64,000 nucleotides of DNA from Bacillus xiapuensis (GCF_002797355.1 NZ_KZ454940.1:434001-498000); one strand, 5' to 3'; positions 1-14,934 are shown, counted from the stretch's first letter. The notes: a model not told the origin generated them from the letters alone. Program-made: numbers and translations.

Positions 1-15
1 CCCCTGGTCCCTTAT

Positions 16-1455
<1,440 letters not shown>

Positions 1456-1532
1456 TCACTTTGCAAAGTGCCATATAAGAAGGGACCGCAGCCTGTATCA
1501 TCCAGCTGCAGCCAGCCTTCCGATTTCCTCTA

Positions 1533-2396
<864 letters not shown>

Positions 2397-2482
2397 TCAC
2401 CACCCTTTTTATGTTAGAAATAGGAGAATGAAAGGGGGATGATTCACCAACAATCAAGCCCCTCTTTCAAGATTCCGGTTCA

Positions 2483-4003
<1,521 letters not shown>

Positions 4004-4102
4004 TCATATATTAGTGGTTAATGAGAAATTAATCGTTGCCGTTAATTTGCTCACTTCTTTTAGTATAATTACGTATTGTGTTTGTTGCGTTTTGCTTTCT
4101 TA

Positions 4103-5214
<1,112 letters not shown>

Positions 5215-5240
5215 TCATTGTATCTGTCAAACATAAAGGA

Positions 5241-5274
5241 ATGGCGAAGGTTCGCTTGGAATGATCTTCGCCAT
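5241..5274 (-). other. intercistronic stem-loop between atpE and atpF
   Basis: Perfect 9-bp stem (ATGGCGAAG / CTTCGCCAT) with a 16-base loop in the atpE-atpF gap. A second small hairpin (CAGCG/CGCTG) lies nearer atpE. There is no T-run, so this is not a typical terminator. A plausible role is mRNA processing or protection that sets subunit ratio, since c is needed in excess; that role is inferred. Confidence 0.6.
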
Positions 5275-5320
5275 CTGATATAACGCTTCATCTTCAGCGC
5301 TTGCGCTGATATTGCTTGAA

Positions 5321-5563
<243 letters not shown>

Positions 5564-5618
5564 TTAATGTATCAATAAATTTAAAATTTGTTTGTTCATA
5601 AAATGAACCGGGTATATT

Positions 5619-6350
<732 letters not shown>

Positions 6351-6360
6351 TCACCTCTCT

Positions 6361-6741
6361 TCACCGGTTATTCTGTTTTATTAAAAGTTGAATAAAAAAA
6401 TCTATCATAATGACAAAGTAGGATGTCATTAATCCCAAAACGGTATAAATGATATGGAATTGTTCTGGATAACGAAGGGCAATCACAGCAGCTAACCCTG
6501 CTGAAGCCATTCTCGATAAGGTGCCAAGCGACGGAACTTTTTGGCCGTTCTCTAGCGCCCAGTTAAATCGGCGCATGCGATTGACCATTAGCCAATAGCT
6601 AAAAAAGCTGATGCTTGTCCCAAGGGTGAGGCCTGCAAATTCAGGCTTATAGGGCGTAATCCCCCAGCAGAATACGAAAATGGAGAGCAGGTACATTATG
6701 TACTTTCGGTGCCGTGTAAATGTGTGCTGGAGTTCTGGCAT
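6361..6741 (-). CDS. atpI: ATP synthase subunit I (AtpI)
   Basis: Small multi-spanning membrane protein (126 residues, about four hydrophobic helices) encoded at the head of bacterial atp operons. The family assists c-ring assembly. Recognised by position, size and helices such as GITPYKPEFAGLTLG and ASAGLAAVIALRYPE. Its GGGAG ribosome site lies inside the end of the preceding atpZ-like gene, six bases away, suggesting coupled translation. Confidence 0.9.
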   Translation of the reverse strand: MPELQHTFTRHRKYIMYLLSIFVFCWGITPYKPEFAGLTLGTSISFFSYWLMVNRMRRFNWALENGQKVPSLGTLSRMASAGLAAVIALRYPEQFHIIYTVLGLMTSYFVIMIDFFIQLLIKQNNR

Positions 6742-6747
6742 AGCAAA

Positions 6748-6966
6748 TTAATCTCCCGAATAAAATTGGCGGACTGATTGCAGCATGAAATAAACACCCG
6801 CACTCAAACCCAAAAACAGTCCAATAATCATAAAAAACGGGTCTGTGTTCCATTTTGTATCAAGCCAGCTTCCAAAGAAAATACCGAAAAGAATGGACCC
6901 GGTCAGCTGAGCTAAAATAGAACTGTACAGCGCCATTGCTCGAAACGAATTCTTCCGCTTATTCAT
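6748..6966 (-). CDS. atpZ: AtpZ/AtpI-family small membrane protein
   Basis: 72-residue protein with two hydrophobic helices (about 10-32 and 44-64) separated by SWLDTKWNTDPFF, the pattern of the AtpZ family found at the start of atp operons. AtpZ has been linked to magnesium/calcium transport and to ATP synthase assembly with AtpI. First gene after the operon promoter. A small hairpin (ACCGC/GCGGT, 6998-7015) lies in the leader. The exact role here is inferred from position. Confidence 0.85.
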   Translation of the reverse strand: MNKRKNSFRAMALYSSILAQLTGSILFGIFFGSWLDTKWNTDPFFMIIGLFLGLSAGVYFMLQSVRQFYSGD

Positions 6967-7055
6967 GCGAAACCCTCCGGGTTCACAATGGTGGCTACCG
7001 CCAGAAAAAGCGGTTACAATATATATATATTCTACATTGCTCTTTACCCTTTGTA

Positions 7056-7084
7056 AGCATACAATAGGGGTTTTTTAATGTCAA
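7056..7084 (-). promoter_or_regulatory. sigma-A promoter of the atp operon
   Basis: Reading leftwards: TTGACA (7079-7084), 17-base spacer, TATGCT (7056-7061). An almost consensus vegetative promoter about 90 bases before the first atp gene. A GTGATC...TTCAC inverted repeat lies just upstream (about 7094-7110). Confidence 0.85.
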
Positions 7085-7160
7085 TGCGTTTAGAGTGAAA
7101 AAGATCACACTTTGTAACGAATCTTTCACAAAATGATCAAATTTTAAAAGAGGCTTATAA

Positions 7161-7193
7161 GCAAGCGATCCCACGGGTGTTGGAATCGCTTGC
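7161..7193 (-). terminator. hairpin after wecB
   Basis: Perfect 9-bp stem GCAAGCGAT/ATCGCTTGC with a 15-base loop, starting just after the wecB stop on the minus strand. The T content downstream is modest, so this is a likely but not textbook terminator. Confidence 0.65.
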
Positions 7194-7199
7194 CAGCAA

Positions 7200-8339
7200 T
7201 TAAAATCGATCGGGCTTGCAGTCAGCGGCTTTAAAGTAATAGCGGATCGCTTCACAAATGCGGCGGGAAGCTTCTCCATCTCCATATGGGTTGGAGGCTT
7301 TGGCCATTTTCTCATACGCCGCTTGATCCGTCAGCAATTCTGACGCTAGCTGGTAAATGTTCTCTTCCTCTATTCCGGCCAGCTTCAGAGTGCCCGCTTT
7401 AATCCCTTCCGGGCGTTCTGTCGTATCCCGCAAAACAAGCACAGGCACGCCTAGTGATGGAGCTTCCTCCTGAACGCCGCCAGAATCGGTTAAAATTAAA
7501 TGCGCTCTTGAAGCGAAGTTATGGAAGTCGATCACATCGAGCGGTTCAATTAAATGGATGCGCGGATCATCGCCGAGAATATCACGGGCGGCTTCGCGGA
7601 CAGCTGGATTTAAATGAACAGGATACACGACTTGAATATCCTTATGCTCTTGAACGAGGCGCTTAACGGCATTGAACATGTTGCGCATCGGCTCTCCCAG
7701 GTTTTCGCGGCGATGCGCCGTCATCAGCACAAGGCGGTCGCTGCCGATGCGATCCAATACTTCATGGCTGTATGCTTCTTTTACTGTCGTCTTTAAGGCA
7801 TCAATGGCTGTGTTGCCTGTAACAAAGATCGTCTCCGCTTTTTTTCCTTCATTTAAAAGGTTGCGCTCCGCTTGATCCGTCGGCGAGAAATGCAAATCAG
7901 CCATCACACCTGTCAATTGGCGATTCATTTCTTCAGGGAACGGGGAGTATTTATTCCATGTGCGCAATCCAGCCTCTACATGTCCTACGGCAATTTGATT
8001 ATAAAATGCCGCTAAGCTGGCGATGAAAGTAGTCGTAGTGTCCCCGTGGACCAGCACGATATCCGGCTTGACTTCTTTCATCACCCGATCCAAGCCTTCA
8101 AGGCCCCGAGTGGTGACATCAATCAGCGTTTGCCGGTCCTTCATAATGTTCAAGTCATGATCCGGCACAATGCGGAAAATTTCAAGCACCTGATCGAGCA
8201 TTTGACGGTGCTGGGCAGTCACCGTTACGATCGATTCGAAATGCTCCGGATGCTTTTGCAGCTCCAGCACGAGCGGAGCCATTTTAATGGCTTCCGGACG
8301 AGTTCCGAAAATGGTCATTACTTTAATTGGGCGATTCAT
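7200..8339 (-). CDS. wecB: UDP-N-acetylglucosamine 2-epimerase (non-hydrolysing)
   Basis: Interconverts UDP-GlcNAc and UDP-ManNAc, the precursor used for teichoic acid linkage units and other surface polymers; cytoplasmic. The start is taken at the ATG of MNRPIKVMTIFG (379 residues) with a GTAGGTG ribosome site. The longer frame runs into the end of upp. Family signatures: GTRPEAIKMAPLV near the N terminus, HGDTTTTF, GHVEAGLRT, and C-terminal DSGGVQEEAP plus RDTTERPEG for the UDP-sugar. It lies 22 bases after upp, probably co-transcribed. Also called mnaA. Confidence 0.96.
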   Translation of the reverse strand: MNRPIKVMTIFGTRPEAIKMAPLVLELQKHPEHFESIVTVTAQHRQMLDQVLEIFRIVPDHDLNIMKDRQTLIDVTTRGLEGLDRVMKEVKPDIVLVHGDTTTTFIASLAAFYNQIAVGHVEAGLRTWNKYSPFPEEMNRQLTGVMADLHFSPTDQAERNLLNEGKKAETIFVTGNTAIDALKTTVKEAYSHEVLDRIGSDRLVLMTAHRRENLGEPMRNMFNAVKRLVQEHKDIQVVYPVHLNPAVREAARDILGDDPRIHLIEPLDVIDFHNFASRAHLILTDSGGVQEEAPSLGVPVLVLRDTTERPEGIKAGTLKLAGIEEENIYQLASELLTDQAAYEKMAKASNPYGDGEASRRICEAIRYYFKAADCKPDRF

Positions 8340-8361
8340 TTCATATGCACCTACTTTTTGA

Positions 8362-8991
8362 TTATTTTGTTCCGAACAAGCGGTCTCCTGCATCTCCAAG
8401 CCCTGGCACAATATATCCTTTTTCATTCAGCTTCTCATCCAGCGCAGCGATATAAATATCGACATCGGGATGCGCCTTTTGCATCGCTTCGACTCCTTCC
8501 GGGGCGGCGACTAAGCACATGAATTTCATATTTTTCGCTCCGCGCTTCTTTAAGGAATTGATTGCTTCCACAGCTGATCCTCCCGTTGCCAGCATCGGAT
8601 CCACAACGATGAAATCCCGCTCTTCGACATCAGTCGGAAGCTTGACATAGTACTCAACCGGCTTCAGCGTTTTCGGGTCGCGATACAGTCCAACATGTCC
8701 AACTCTAGCTGCCGGGATCAGCTTCAAAATCCCTTCCACCATGCCAATGCCCGCACGCAAAATAGGAACGACACCGAGTTTTTTGCCGGCCAGCATTTTC
8801 GTATTCGCCTGGCAAACCGGCGTTTCGATGGTGACTTCTTCAAGCGGCAAATCGCGCGTAATTTCGAATGCCATCAGTGTCGCAATTTCATCGACAAGCT
8901 CCCGGAATTCTTTCGTCCCTGTATGTTTATCACGGATCATAGTTAATTTGTGCTGAATTAATGGGTGATCAAACACATACACTTTTCCCAA
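8362..8991 (-). CDS. upp: uracil phosphoribosyltransferase
   Basis: Pyrimidine salvage: uracil plus PRPP gives UMP. 209 residues, normal length. The PRPP-binding loop [13 protein letters not shown] and the C-terminal [17 protein letters not shown] are diagnostic. The start codon is TTG ([10 protein letters not shown]), supported by an AAAGGGAG ribosome site eight bases upstream. The leader to the right contains overlapping stem-loops. Confidence 0.98.
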   Translation of the reverse strand: MGKVYVFDHPLIQHKLTMIRDKHTGTKEFRELVDEIATLMAFEITRDLPLEEVTIETPVCQANTKMLAGKKLGVVPILRAGIGMVEGILKLIPAARVGHVGLYRDPKTLKPVEYYVKLPTDVEERDFIVVDPMLATGGSAVEAINSLKKRGAKNMKFMCLVAAPEGVEAMQKAHPDVDIYIAALDEKLNEKGYIVPGLGDAGDRLFGTK

Positions 8992-9060
8992 AGTTATCGC
9001 TCCCTTTTCTTTATGTATCCTATCATTTCATAAAAGCTTTCTTCTAGCAAACGTCTTCCC

Positions 9061-9116
9061 CACGGCAAAAAAATAAGCCGCGGGAGCAGCTATATTCTCC
9101 GCTCTTCGGAGATATT
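9061..9116 (-). promoter_or_regulatory. structured upp leader with mutually exclusive stems
   Basis: Reading leftwards, CTCCG-aagag-CGGAG forms one hairpin. GCGGAG can instead pair with downstream CTCCCGC, which is followed by a run of seven T. CCCGCGGC can also pair across that T-run with GCCGTGGG. This resembles an attenuator layout, but I see no PyrR-type binding loop. Function is inferred. Confidence 0.35.
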
Positions 9117-9172
9117 TATGAAGCTTCATCTTATTTTACAAAAAAAACAGAAGAAGAACAATGAAAAACAAA

Positions 9173-9204
9173 AGCGAGACAGGTCTCGATGGTCCCGTCT
9201 CGCT
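9173..9204 (-). terminator. terminator after glyA
   Basis: AGCGAGAC (9173-9180) pairs with GTCTCGCT (9197-9204), with an inner GACC-type stem; the minus strand then reads TTTTGTTTTT. It lies seven bases beyond the glyA stop. Confidence 0.8.
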
Positions 9205-9210
9205 CATTCA

Positions 9211-10446
9211 TTATTTATATAATGGGAATCTTGCTGTCAGCTTTCGCACGCGCTCGCTGATTTCTTGAAGCTTCGCCTCGTCTTCATGGTTTTTCAGTGT
9301 ATCGGCGATAATCGCAGCCACTTCATCCATCGACTGTTCATCAAATCCGCGGCTGGTGACGGCGGCGGTTCCGATGCGGATGCCGCTTGTGACAAACGGG
9401 CTTTCCGGATCGAATGGTATCGTGTTCTTATTAACGGTTACACCGACTTCATCCAGCACCTTTTCCGCTATTTTTCCTGTCAATCCTAGAGATTGAAGGT
9501 CGATGAGAAGAAGATGATTGTCGGTGCCGCCGGATACTAGACGCAGGCCTTCCTTGGCCAGCCCTTCACCTAAACGCTTGGCATTGTTCACAATGTTTTG
9601 CGCATAATCCTTAAAGCTCGCATCAAGCGCTTCGCCTAACGCTACCGCTTTTGCCGCAATGACATGCATAAGCGGTCCGCCTTGAATACCCGGGAAAATA
9701 GATTTATCAATCTTCTTCGCGAACTCCTCTTTACAAAGGATCATTCCTCCGCGGGGTCCGCGCAGAGTCTTATGCGTAGTCGTTGTGACAAAATCGGCAT
9801 GCGGTACGGGATTCTGGTGAAGACCCGCTGCAACAAGCCCTGCAATATGAGCCATGTCCACCATTAAATAAGCGCCGACTTCATCTGCAATTTCGCGGAA
9901 TTTCGCAAAGTCAATGGCGCGCGGATAAGCGCTTGCCCCTGCGACGATCAATTTCGGTTTATGTTCGATCGCTTTCTTTCGCACATCCTCGTAATCGATA
10001 GTTTCCGTCTCTTTATCTACGCCGTATTCAATGAAATTGTATTGCACGCCGCTGAAGTTTACCGGGCTGCCGTGTGTTAAGTGGCCACCGTGAGACAGAT
10101 TCATCCCCAGAACGGTGTCGCCGTGCTCCAGCACAGTAAAATAGACAGCCATGTTCGCCTGAGCGCCGGAATGCGGCTGCACGTTGACATGCTCGGCTCC
10201 GAAGATTTCTTTCGCGCGGTCGCGGGCTAAGTTTTCCACAACATCGACATGCTCACAGCCGCCATAGTAACGCTTGCCTGGGTAGCCCTCCGCATATTTA
10301 TTCGTGAGCACAGAACCCTGCGCCTCCATCACCGCTTCGCTGACAAAGTTCTCTGAAGCAATGAGCTCGATTTTCGTCTGCTGCCGCTTTAATTCATCTT
10401 GAACCGCATGAAATACCGCTGAATCTTGTGTCTCAAGTTTACTCAT
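9211..10446 (-). CDS. glyA: serine hydroxymethyltransferase
   Basis: PLP enzyme converting serine and tetrahydrofolate to glycine and methylene-tetrahydrofolate. 411 residues, full length. The PLP lysine lies in [15 protein letters not shown]. Other signatures are the N-terminal [11 protein letters not shown] and [15 protein letters not shown]. It has its own promoter and terminator, so it is probably monocistronic. Confidence 0.99.
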   Translation of the reverse strand: MSKLETQDSAVFHAVQDELKRQQTKIELIASENFVSEAVMEAQGSVLTNKYAEGYPGKRYYGGCEHVDVVENLARDRAKEIFGAEHVNVQPHSGAQANMAVYFTVLEHGDTVLGMNLSHGGHLTHGSPVNFSGVQYNFIEYGVDKETETIDYEDVRKKAIEHKPKLIVAGASAYPRAIDFAKFREIADEVGAYLMVDMAHIAGLVAAGLHQNPVPHADFVTTTTHKTLRGPRGGMILCKEEFAKKIDKSIFPGIQGGPLMHVIAAKAVALGEALDASFKDYAQNIVNNAKRLGEGLAKEGLRLVSGGTDNHLLLIDLQSLGLTGKIAEKVLDEVGVTVNKNTIPFDPESPFVTSGIRIGTAAVTSRGFDEQSMDEVAAIIADTLKNHEDEAKLQEISERVRKLTARFPLYK

Positions 10447-10520
10447 TTTCTAACCCCTCTCCCGATCAATAGATTCTTTTCTCCGACTTTATGTATTGCC
10501 AATTTTATAAATTCTCTTAC

Positions 10521-10548
10521 ATTCTAACATGTTTTGATGATCTTTCAA
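10521..10548 (-). promoter_or_regulatory. sigma-A promoter of glyA
   Basis: Reading leftwards: TTGAAA (10543-10548), 16-base spacer, TAGAAT (10521-10526), about 75 bases before the start codon. CGAA-type half sites upstream weakly resemble a PurR box but are too poor to call. Confidence 0.6.
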
Positions 10549-10580
10549 ATGAAATCTCGATAGATAACGAATTTTTTTAA

Positions 10581-10614
10581 ATAAAAAACCGGCATTTTCA
10601 AAGAAAATCCGGTT
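10581..10614 (-). terminator. terminator after ywlG
   Basis: Stem AACCGG-ATTTTC / GAAAAT-CCGGTT followed on the minus strand by TTTTTT. It lies just beyond the ywlG stop. Confidence 0.85.
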
Positions 10615-10625
10615 AATTCTTAACA

Positions 10626-11201
10626 TTAGTTTGTGCAACTTCCGTTTATATTCGTTTTTTCATAAACTGCTCTTTCTCCGCCGATCAGCTTCGGACGGGT
10701 TTTCGCCATGGTCACATGAGCAAAACCGACTGATTTAATGCTTGTCCTGACCGGAACCGCCACATGCTTCAAATGCATGCCGATCAGTGTGCCGCCGATG
10801 TCGATGCCGGCATCCGCTTGAATATGTTCAACGACGGCGCTGTTCGGATTCTGCGCGAACGCATAAGCGGCCATCGCTCCTCCCGCTTTCGGCACAGGCA
10901 CGACGGACACTTCCTCGAGCTTGCGGCATTCGATCAGCGCGCGGTCTACAACGAGCGCCCGGTTTAAATGCTCACAGCATTGAAACGCCAGATGAAGACC
11001 GTGTTCATCCGCAAACGCCCGCAGCTTTCGGTAGAGCCCTTCAGCCACCTCCATCGTGCCGGCGGTTCCGATTTTCTCCCCGGCTACTTCAGAGGTCGAG
11101 CAGCCGATGACCATCAGCTGTCCCTTTTGCAGCTGCGCTTGCTGTTGAAACTCCCGCAGCAATTGCTGAAGGCTTACTTCCCAATCTTTCAATGAAGACA
11201 A
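10626..11201 (-). CDS. ywlG: UPF0340/TIGR01440 family protein YwlG
   Basis: 191-residue soluble protein of a family widespread in Firmicutes; no function is established. Conserved segments include [25 protein letters not shown] and [15 protein letters not shown]. The start is TTG with a CGAGGTGAAG ribosome site. The stop of rpiB is 17 bases upstream, so both genes and ywlE are probably one transcription unit, as in B. subtilis. Confidence 0.92.
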   Translation of the reverse strand: MSSLKDWEVSLQQLLREFQQQAQLQKGQLMVIGCSTSEVAGEKIGTAGTMEVAEGLYRKLRAFADEHGLHLAFQCCEHLNRALVVDRALIECRKLEEVSVVPVPKAGGAMAAYAFAQNPNSAVVEHIQADAGIDIGGTLIGMHLKHVAVPVRTSIKSVGFAHVTMAKTRPKLIGGERAVYEKTNINGSCTN

Positions 11202-11217
11202 AGCTCTTCACCTCGGT

Positions 11218-11661
11218 TTACTGTTGTTGTTCATACGCCTTGATCTTGCCAACGCGATTCTCGTGACGGCCAGCTTCGTACTCCGTTGTCAGCCATACTT
11301 TGGCGATTTCGCGGGCCAGCCCCGGACCGATTACGCGTTCCCCCATAGCGAGGATGTTGCTGTCGTTATGCTGCCGCGTCGCTTTAGCGCTGAATAAATC
11401 ATGGACGAGCGCACAGCGAATCCCGCGGACCTTGTTGGCCGCGATACTCATGCCAATCCCTGTTCCGCATATTAAAATGCCGCGGTCAAATTCTCCTTTA
11501 GCCACTTTTTCTGCCACGGGTAAAGCATAGTCCGGATAATCAACGGATCCTTCACATTCGCAGCCAAAATCCGCATACTCCATCCCAAGCTCATCAAGCA
11601 GGCTTTTGATTTCTTCCCGAATATTCACTCCGCCATGATCAGAAGCAATCGCAATTTTCAC
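11218..11661 (-). CDS. rpiB: ribose-5-phosphate isomerase B
   Basis: Isomerises ribose-5-phosphate and ribulose-5-phosphate (pentose phosphate pathway). I place the start at the GTG at 11661 (MKIAIASDHGG, 147 residues) because an AAAGGAG ribosome site precedes it; the upstream in-frame extension has no ribosome site. The catalytic cysteine is Cys65 in ICGTGIGMSIAANK, and RQHNDSNILAMGERVIG is the C-terminal family block. In B. subtilis the gene is ywlF. Confidence 0.96.
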   Translation of the reverse strand: MKIAIASDHGGVNIREEIKSLLDELGMEYADFGCECEGSVDYPDYALPVAEKVAKGEFDRGILICGTGIGMSIAANKVRGIRCALVHDLFSAKATRQHNDSNILAMGERVIGPGLAREIAKVWLTTEYEAGRHENRVGKIKAYEQQQ

Positions 11662-11747
11662 CGCAGAAACTCCTTTCCATTCCACTCTTTTCTTTTCATT
11701 TTGACACAGAACCGCTTCATAGGCAAACAAAGATCTCTGCCGCTTTG

Positions 11748-13037
11748 TTACAGATGAAATTGGGTGATGGTTGACTTCAGATCTTCCGCCTGCTGTTTCA
11801 GCTGCTGTATGACTTCTTCAATATGATTCATGACCTCTTTTTGCTGCTTTGTCGCTTGTGTGACTTCCACTGCGCCCGCAGATGTTTCCTCCGCGATGGC
11901 CGCTACTTCTTGCGATTGTCTGGAGGTCACCTGAATGCTGTCCATCTGCTTGTCCACCAATCCGGAGATCATTTGCACGGCTGCTGCTACCTCATGAATT
12001 TTCTCTGTCATCCGCTCGATGGCCGTGTTGGCAGCTGACCCCTTCTCCACTTCCGCTGCGACAGAGCTTACTTGAGAAGAAATCTTATTCACTACTTGAT
12101 CAACATCCTGCTGCATTTGCTTAATCAGTTCAGAAATTCCTTGAACAGCTGTTGCACTTTCATCTGCTAGCTTGCGGACTTCTTCCGCCACGACAGCGAA
12201 TCCTTGCCCATGCTCGCCGGCACGAGCCGCCTCGATGGACGCATTTAAAGCAAGCAAATTGGTTTGTGCAGCCATATCGCCGACCAACTGGATAATCTGC
12301 TCCACTTTCCTGGCGTTTTCTTCCATTCCCTTGACCGCCTGCAAGGAATGCTCGTTCTCTGATGACAGGCGCTCCATCCCTGAAATAAGAGATTGAAATA
12401 CCGCCTTGCTTTTTTGCAGATCGTCCACCATTTCCTCGGCCTGCACAGCCGAATTCTTCGCCTTCTGCTGAACTTCTGCAGCCAGGCTGGTGACATCCTC
12501 GACCGACTCCGCAGTGGATTGAATGGCCATTGCGGAGTTTTCCGCTCCGGCAGCAATTTCATCGACCGTCCGAAAGATTTCTCCCGCTTTCCGGGAGGCG
12601 TTAGACGCTTCTGCAGAGATCTGTTCCACGCTTTCATTCGTGCGTTCGAAATTATTTTCAATACTGTGAACCATCTGGCGCAAATTGCCAAGCATATTAT
12701 TGAAAGCCTGGGCCAGTGAATGAATTTCATCGCGGCTTTTCGGCAGCTCGACATCTTTTTCAATGTTTCCTTTAGCCGCTTCCATTGCCGCCATCTCCAG
12801 CCTTTTCAGCGGTTTCACAAAATAACCGCCGGCAAAATACGCGAGAATGCCCGACCAGATAATCCCTAATAATAAGGTGATAACTGTAAACAATACTTCG
12901 TTCACATAAGAAAAGAACGCTTGATATACATAGTAAATAAAAAATCCGCTTGTCGAATACGTAATTATTGCAAGAACCGTAATTAATGCAACTAGTTTTT
13001 TTCTTAATCCAAATGAAGTTTGACGGACGTTTTCCAT
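11748..13037 (-). CDS. methyl-accepting chemotaxis protein without an extracellular sensor domain
   Basis: 429 residues: transmembrane helices at about 13-38 and 46-70 with only a few residues between them, a HAMP region at about 73-125, then the long helical signalling domain. The hairpin tip at about 251-290 has the near-invariant [20 protein letters not shown], which binds CheA/CheW. The lack of a periplasmic domain means it cannot sense an external ligand in the usual way; sensing through the membrane or cytoplasm, or dimerising with another receptor, is likely. It sits between rpiB and ywlE, which are adjacent in B. subtilis. Confidence 0.93.
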   Translation of the reverse strand: MENVRQTSFGLRKKLVALITVLAIITYSTSGFFIYYVYQAFFSYVNEVLFTVITLLLGIIWSGILAYFAGGYFVKPLKRLEMAAMEAAKGNIEKDVELPKSRDEIHSLAQAFNNMLGNLRQMVHSIENNFERTNESVEQISAEASNASRKAGEIFRTVDEIAAGAENSAMAIQSTAESVEDVTSLAAEVQQKAKNSAVQAEEMVDDLQKSKAVFQSLISGMERLSSENEHSLQAVKGMEENARKVEQIIQLVGDMAAQTNLLALNASIEAARAGEHGQGFAVVAEEVRKLADESATAVQGISELIKQMQQDVDQVVNKISSQVSSVAAEVEKGSAANTAIERMTEKIHEVAAAVQMISGLVDKQMDSIQVTSRQSQEVAAIAEETSAGAVEVTQATKQQKEVMNHIEEVIQQLKQQAEDLKSTITQFHL

Positions 13038-13064
13038 AATTGTCCCCTTTCTAGACTGCTCCGA

Positions 13065-13496
13065 CTAGTTTGATAGCTTTTCGATCAGTTGTTCCATTAA
13101 TTGCTCCAGCTCATCGCGCGTCATGCGATACTGCTCGATTGAACCTCCGAATGGATCCTGGACGTCTTCTTGCTGACCCCGGACATACTGCTTGAACACA
13201 TGGATTTTCTGTGCAGCTTCGGGAAATTGCGAAATCAGCATGCTTCGGTGACTTGCGGTCATCGTTAATACCACATCCGCCCACTCCAAGATTTCCTCTG
13301 ATATTCCTTGGGAAATATGCTCGGCATCAATCTTCTTTTCCTCCAGTGCCAGCTTGGCCTGTTCAGATATCGGGCAATCTGAAGCCGCGTAAATCCCTGC
13401 GGATTTCACACTCCAATCGGGGCGCCTGTGCCTGAGCAGCGCTTCGGCCATTGGACTGCGGCACGTATTTCCCGTACAGACAAATAAAATCTTCAA
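13065..13496 (-). CDS. ywlE: protein-arginine phosphatase YwlE (low-molecular-weight PTP fold)
   Basis: Removes phosphate from arginine residues placed by McsB, reversing tagging for ClpCP. 143 residues. The active-site loop is CTGNTCRS, with nucleophile Cys7 and Arg13; Thr11 is the residue that in B. subtilis YwlE gives phosphoarginine specificity over phosphotyrosine. The catalytic acid is Asp114 in the DPFGG loop. The start is TTG behind a GGGAGGG ribosome site. Specificity is inferred from Thr11. Confidence 0.92.
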   Translation of the reverse strand: MKILFVCTGNTCRSPMAEALLRHRRPDWSVKSAGIYAASDCPISEQAKLALEEKKIDAEHISQGISEEILEWADVVLTMTASHRSMLISQFPEAAQKIHVFKQYVRGQQEDVQDPFGGSIEQYRMTRDELEQLMEQLIEKLSN

Positions 13497-13579
13497 TGCA
13501 TTTTCCCTCCCAATACAAGTTGCCTTGCTTCTATTATATAGGATTTCTTTTCAAAAGAGGGAATTTAGTTCTATCTTTT

Positions 13580-14125
13580 TCAGCCTATTGGCCATAGTAA
13601 TTTTAACCCAAATGCGAATAATATGCACCCGCCAAAAGCTTCACTATAGGATCCAAGCAACCCCTTTGTTCGTTTGCCCAAAAGCAAACCGCTCCACGTT
13701 AGCACCGCGGCTATTCCGCCGAAAAGCGCTAATGCCAGCGCGGCTCTTGCTCCGTAAATCCCCAGCGTCAACCCTACCGAAAAGCTATCTAAACTGACGA
13801 TGACAGCGAAAAGCAGCAAGCTCCATCCAGACGGCACGCTTCTGCGCTCTTCATCTTTATTTAGGATGGAGCCGATCATTTGCAGCCCCGCTAGGATCAG
13901 CAAGATGCCTCCAGCCGTATTGGCCACTTCGCCAAACAGATTCGATAAAAAGCGCCCGGCCACCATGCCGATAAACGGAAAACCAATATGCAATGCGCCA
14001 ACCGCCAGGCCCATCACCAAAATGCGCTTGCGCCGAATCGGGCGCATGCCGATCCCTAAGCTTGCTGAAAAGGCATCCATTCCTAAGGCAACGGCCATCA
14101 TCGCTAGCGTGAGCAGTTCCCCCAT
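13580..14125 (-). CDS. mntP: manganese efflux pump MntP
   Basis: Six-helix exporter that relieves manganese excess. The ATG at 14125 (MGELLTLAMMAVALGMDAF) gives 181 residues, matching the family, with an AAGGGA ribosome site; the longer frame adds 17 polar residues. The family's acidic pairs are in GMDAFSAS (helix 1) and SLDSFSVG (helix 4). Called ywlD in B. subtilis, where it lies next to ywlC; here the accessory island separates them. Confidence 0.92.
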   Translation of the reverse strand: MGELLTLAMMAVALGMDAFSASLGIGMRPIRRKRILVMGLAVGALHIGFPFIGMVAGRFLSNLFGEVANTAGGILLILAGLQMIGSILNKDEERRSVPSGWSLLLFAVIVSLDSFSVGLTLGIYGARAALALALFGGIAAVLTWSGLLLGKRTKGLLGSYSEAFGGCILFAFGLKLLWPIG

Positions 14126-14214
14126 TCCTCCACCATTCCCTTCCCTTTTGGACGTGCTACTCTTCAACATATGCACGGGAACAGCAGAATTTTCTTTAAA
14201 ATCCGCCTAAGGCG

Positions 14215-14394
14215 ATGTTCAAGGTCAAACCTAAAAATGAGACTATGGATTATATAGCTGTTCTTGTGGAAGAAATAGATTATGAAACTTTTCAGGAAAC
14301 AAATTTTATTCAAAGGATAGAGCACGACCAGGAATGTTATTTATTTAATATTTACACGGATGACCTGCTAAAGGCTGTCGATGAGTTTGATTAA
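14215..14394 (+). CDS. small hypothetical protein, 59 residues, possibly a remnant
   Basis: Open frame MFKVKPKNETMDYIAVLVEE to DDLLKAVDEFD, acidic and soluble. The amino-acid composition is protein-like, but the ribosome site is poor (AAGG two bases from ATG) and the frame is open for a further five codons upstream, so it may be the 3-prime fragment of a longer gene. I do not recognise the family. Small acidic proteins like this can be immunity proteins of toxin systems; that is only a guess from its surroundings. Confidence 0.35.
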   Translation: MFKVKPKNETMDYIAVLVEEIDYETFQETNFIQRIEHDQECYLFNIYTDDLLKAVDEFD

Positions 14395-14505
14395 TCATTA
14401 GAGGACTTTTATGTGTAAGAGTGTTTTACCCTTCTAAAATTTCGGATGCTTTACAAGCTATAATAAATTTGGGGCATATTGCCTTATAAAAAGGATCGGC
14501 GACAA

Positions 14506-14763
14506 ATGATAGATGAGTTGAAAATTATTGATGGTTTTTTCGATAGTGAGCGTTTTGTCATGTGAGGGATTGCTGGCTTTACCGTAGTGGGAACGTATGA
14601 AGCAGATGGCTTGAGATCAATTGCTAGACTGATTCATGATAATGAGCCATTCAGTTTGATGATCAACAAAGATCGTGTGATACATATTCCAATGTCGCAA
14701 AACAAGCAGGTCAAGAAGGAACTAAACAAGATTGCGGATGAGTTAGAGGGATGTGAGAAATAA
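14506..14763 (+). pseudogene. broken small gene with an in-frame TGA at codon 20
   Basis: Reading from ATG 14506 gives MIDELKIIDGFFDSERFVM, then TGA at 14563-14565, then 65 further codons (GIAGFTVVGTYEADGLRS to KIADELEGCEK) to TAA. The frame after the TGA is clean, and its composition is protein-like, so I read this as one ~85-codon gene killed by a nonsense mutation. Family not recognised. Translation could conceivably restart downstream, but no good start and ribosome site is visible. Confidence 0.55.
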
Positions 14764-14891
14764 AAAGTGAACTCTAAAAAGGAACCCTATCTCTTTTATA
14801 TGACAGGATTCCTAATAGCCGCTAAGACTTATTCCGAGATTTGACTTTATTGTTACACAGTCCCCTAAAGTATAATGGCAGGCTGTTTTTA

Positions 14892-14934
14892 TCCAATAGA
14901 ATATTCTCATTGGCATGCATGTTTTCCTATTGGA
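14892..14934. repeat. long stem-loop / inverted repeat
   Basis: TCCAATAG (14892-14899) and CTATTGGA (14927-14934) form an 8-bp perfect stem. An internal ATTGG at 14909-14913 can also pair with CCAAT of the left arm, giving two alternative folds. A TATAAT box lies at about 14871-14876 just upstream. Whether it is a leader RNA or a relic of a mobile element is unknown. Confidence 0.4.

Noticed and set aside
10521-10600. PurR boxes upstream of glyA
   Set aside because: Only CGAA cores are present; the flanks disagree with the PurBox consensus at too many positions.
13800-14210. 136-codon plus-strand frame opposite mntP
   Set aside because: Antisense shadow of the membrane-protein gene; Pro/Ser/Arg-rich.
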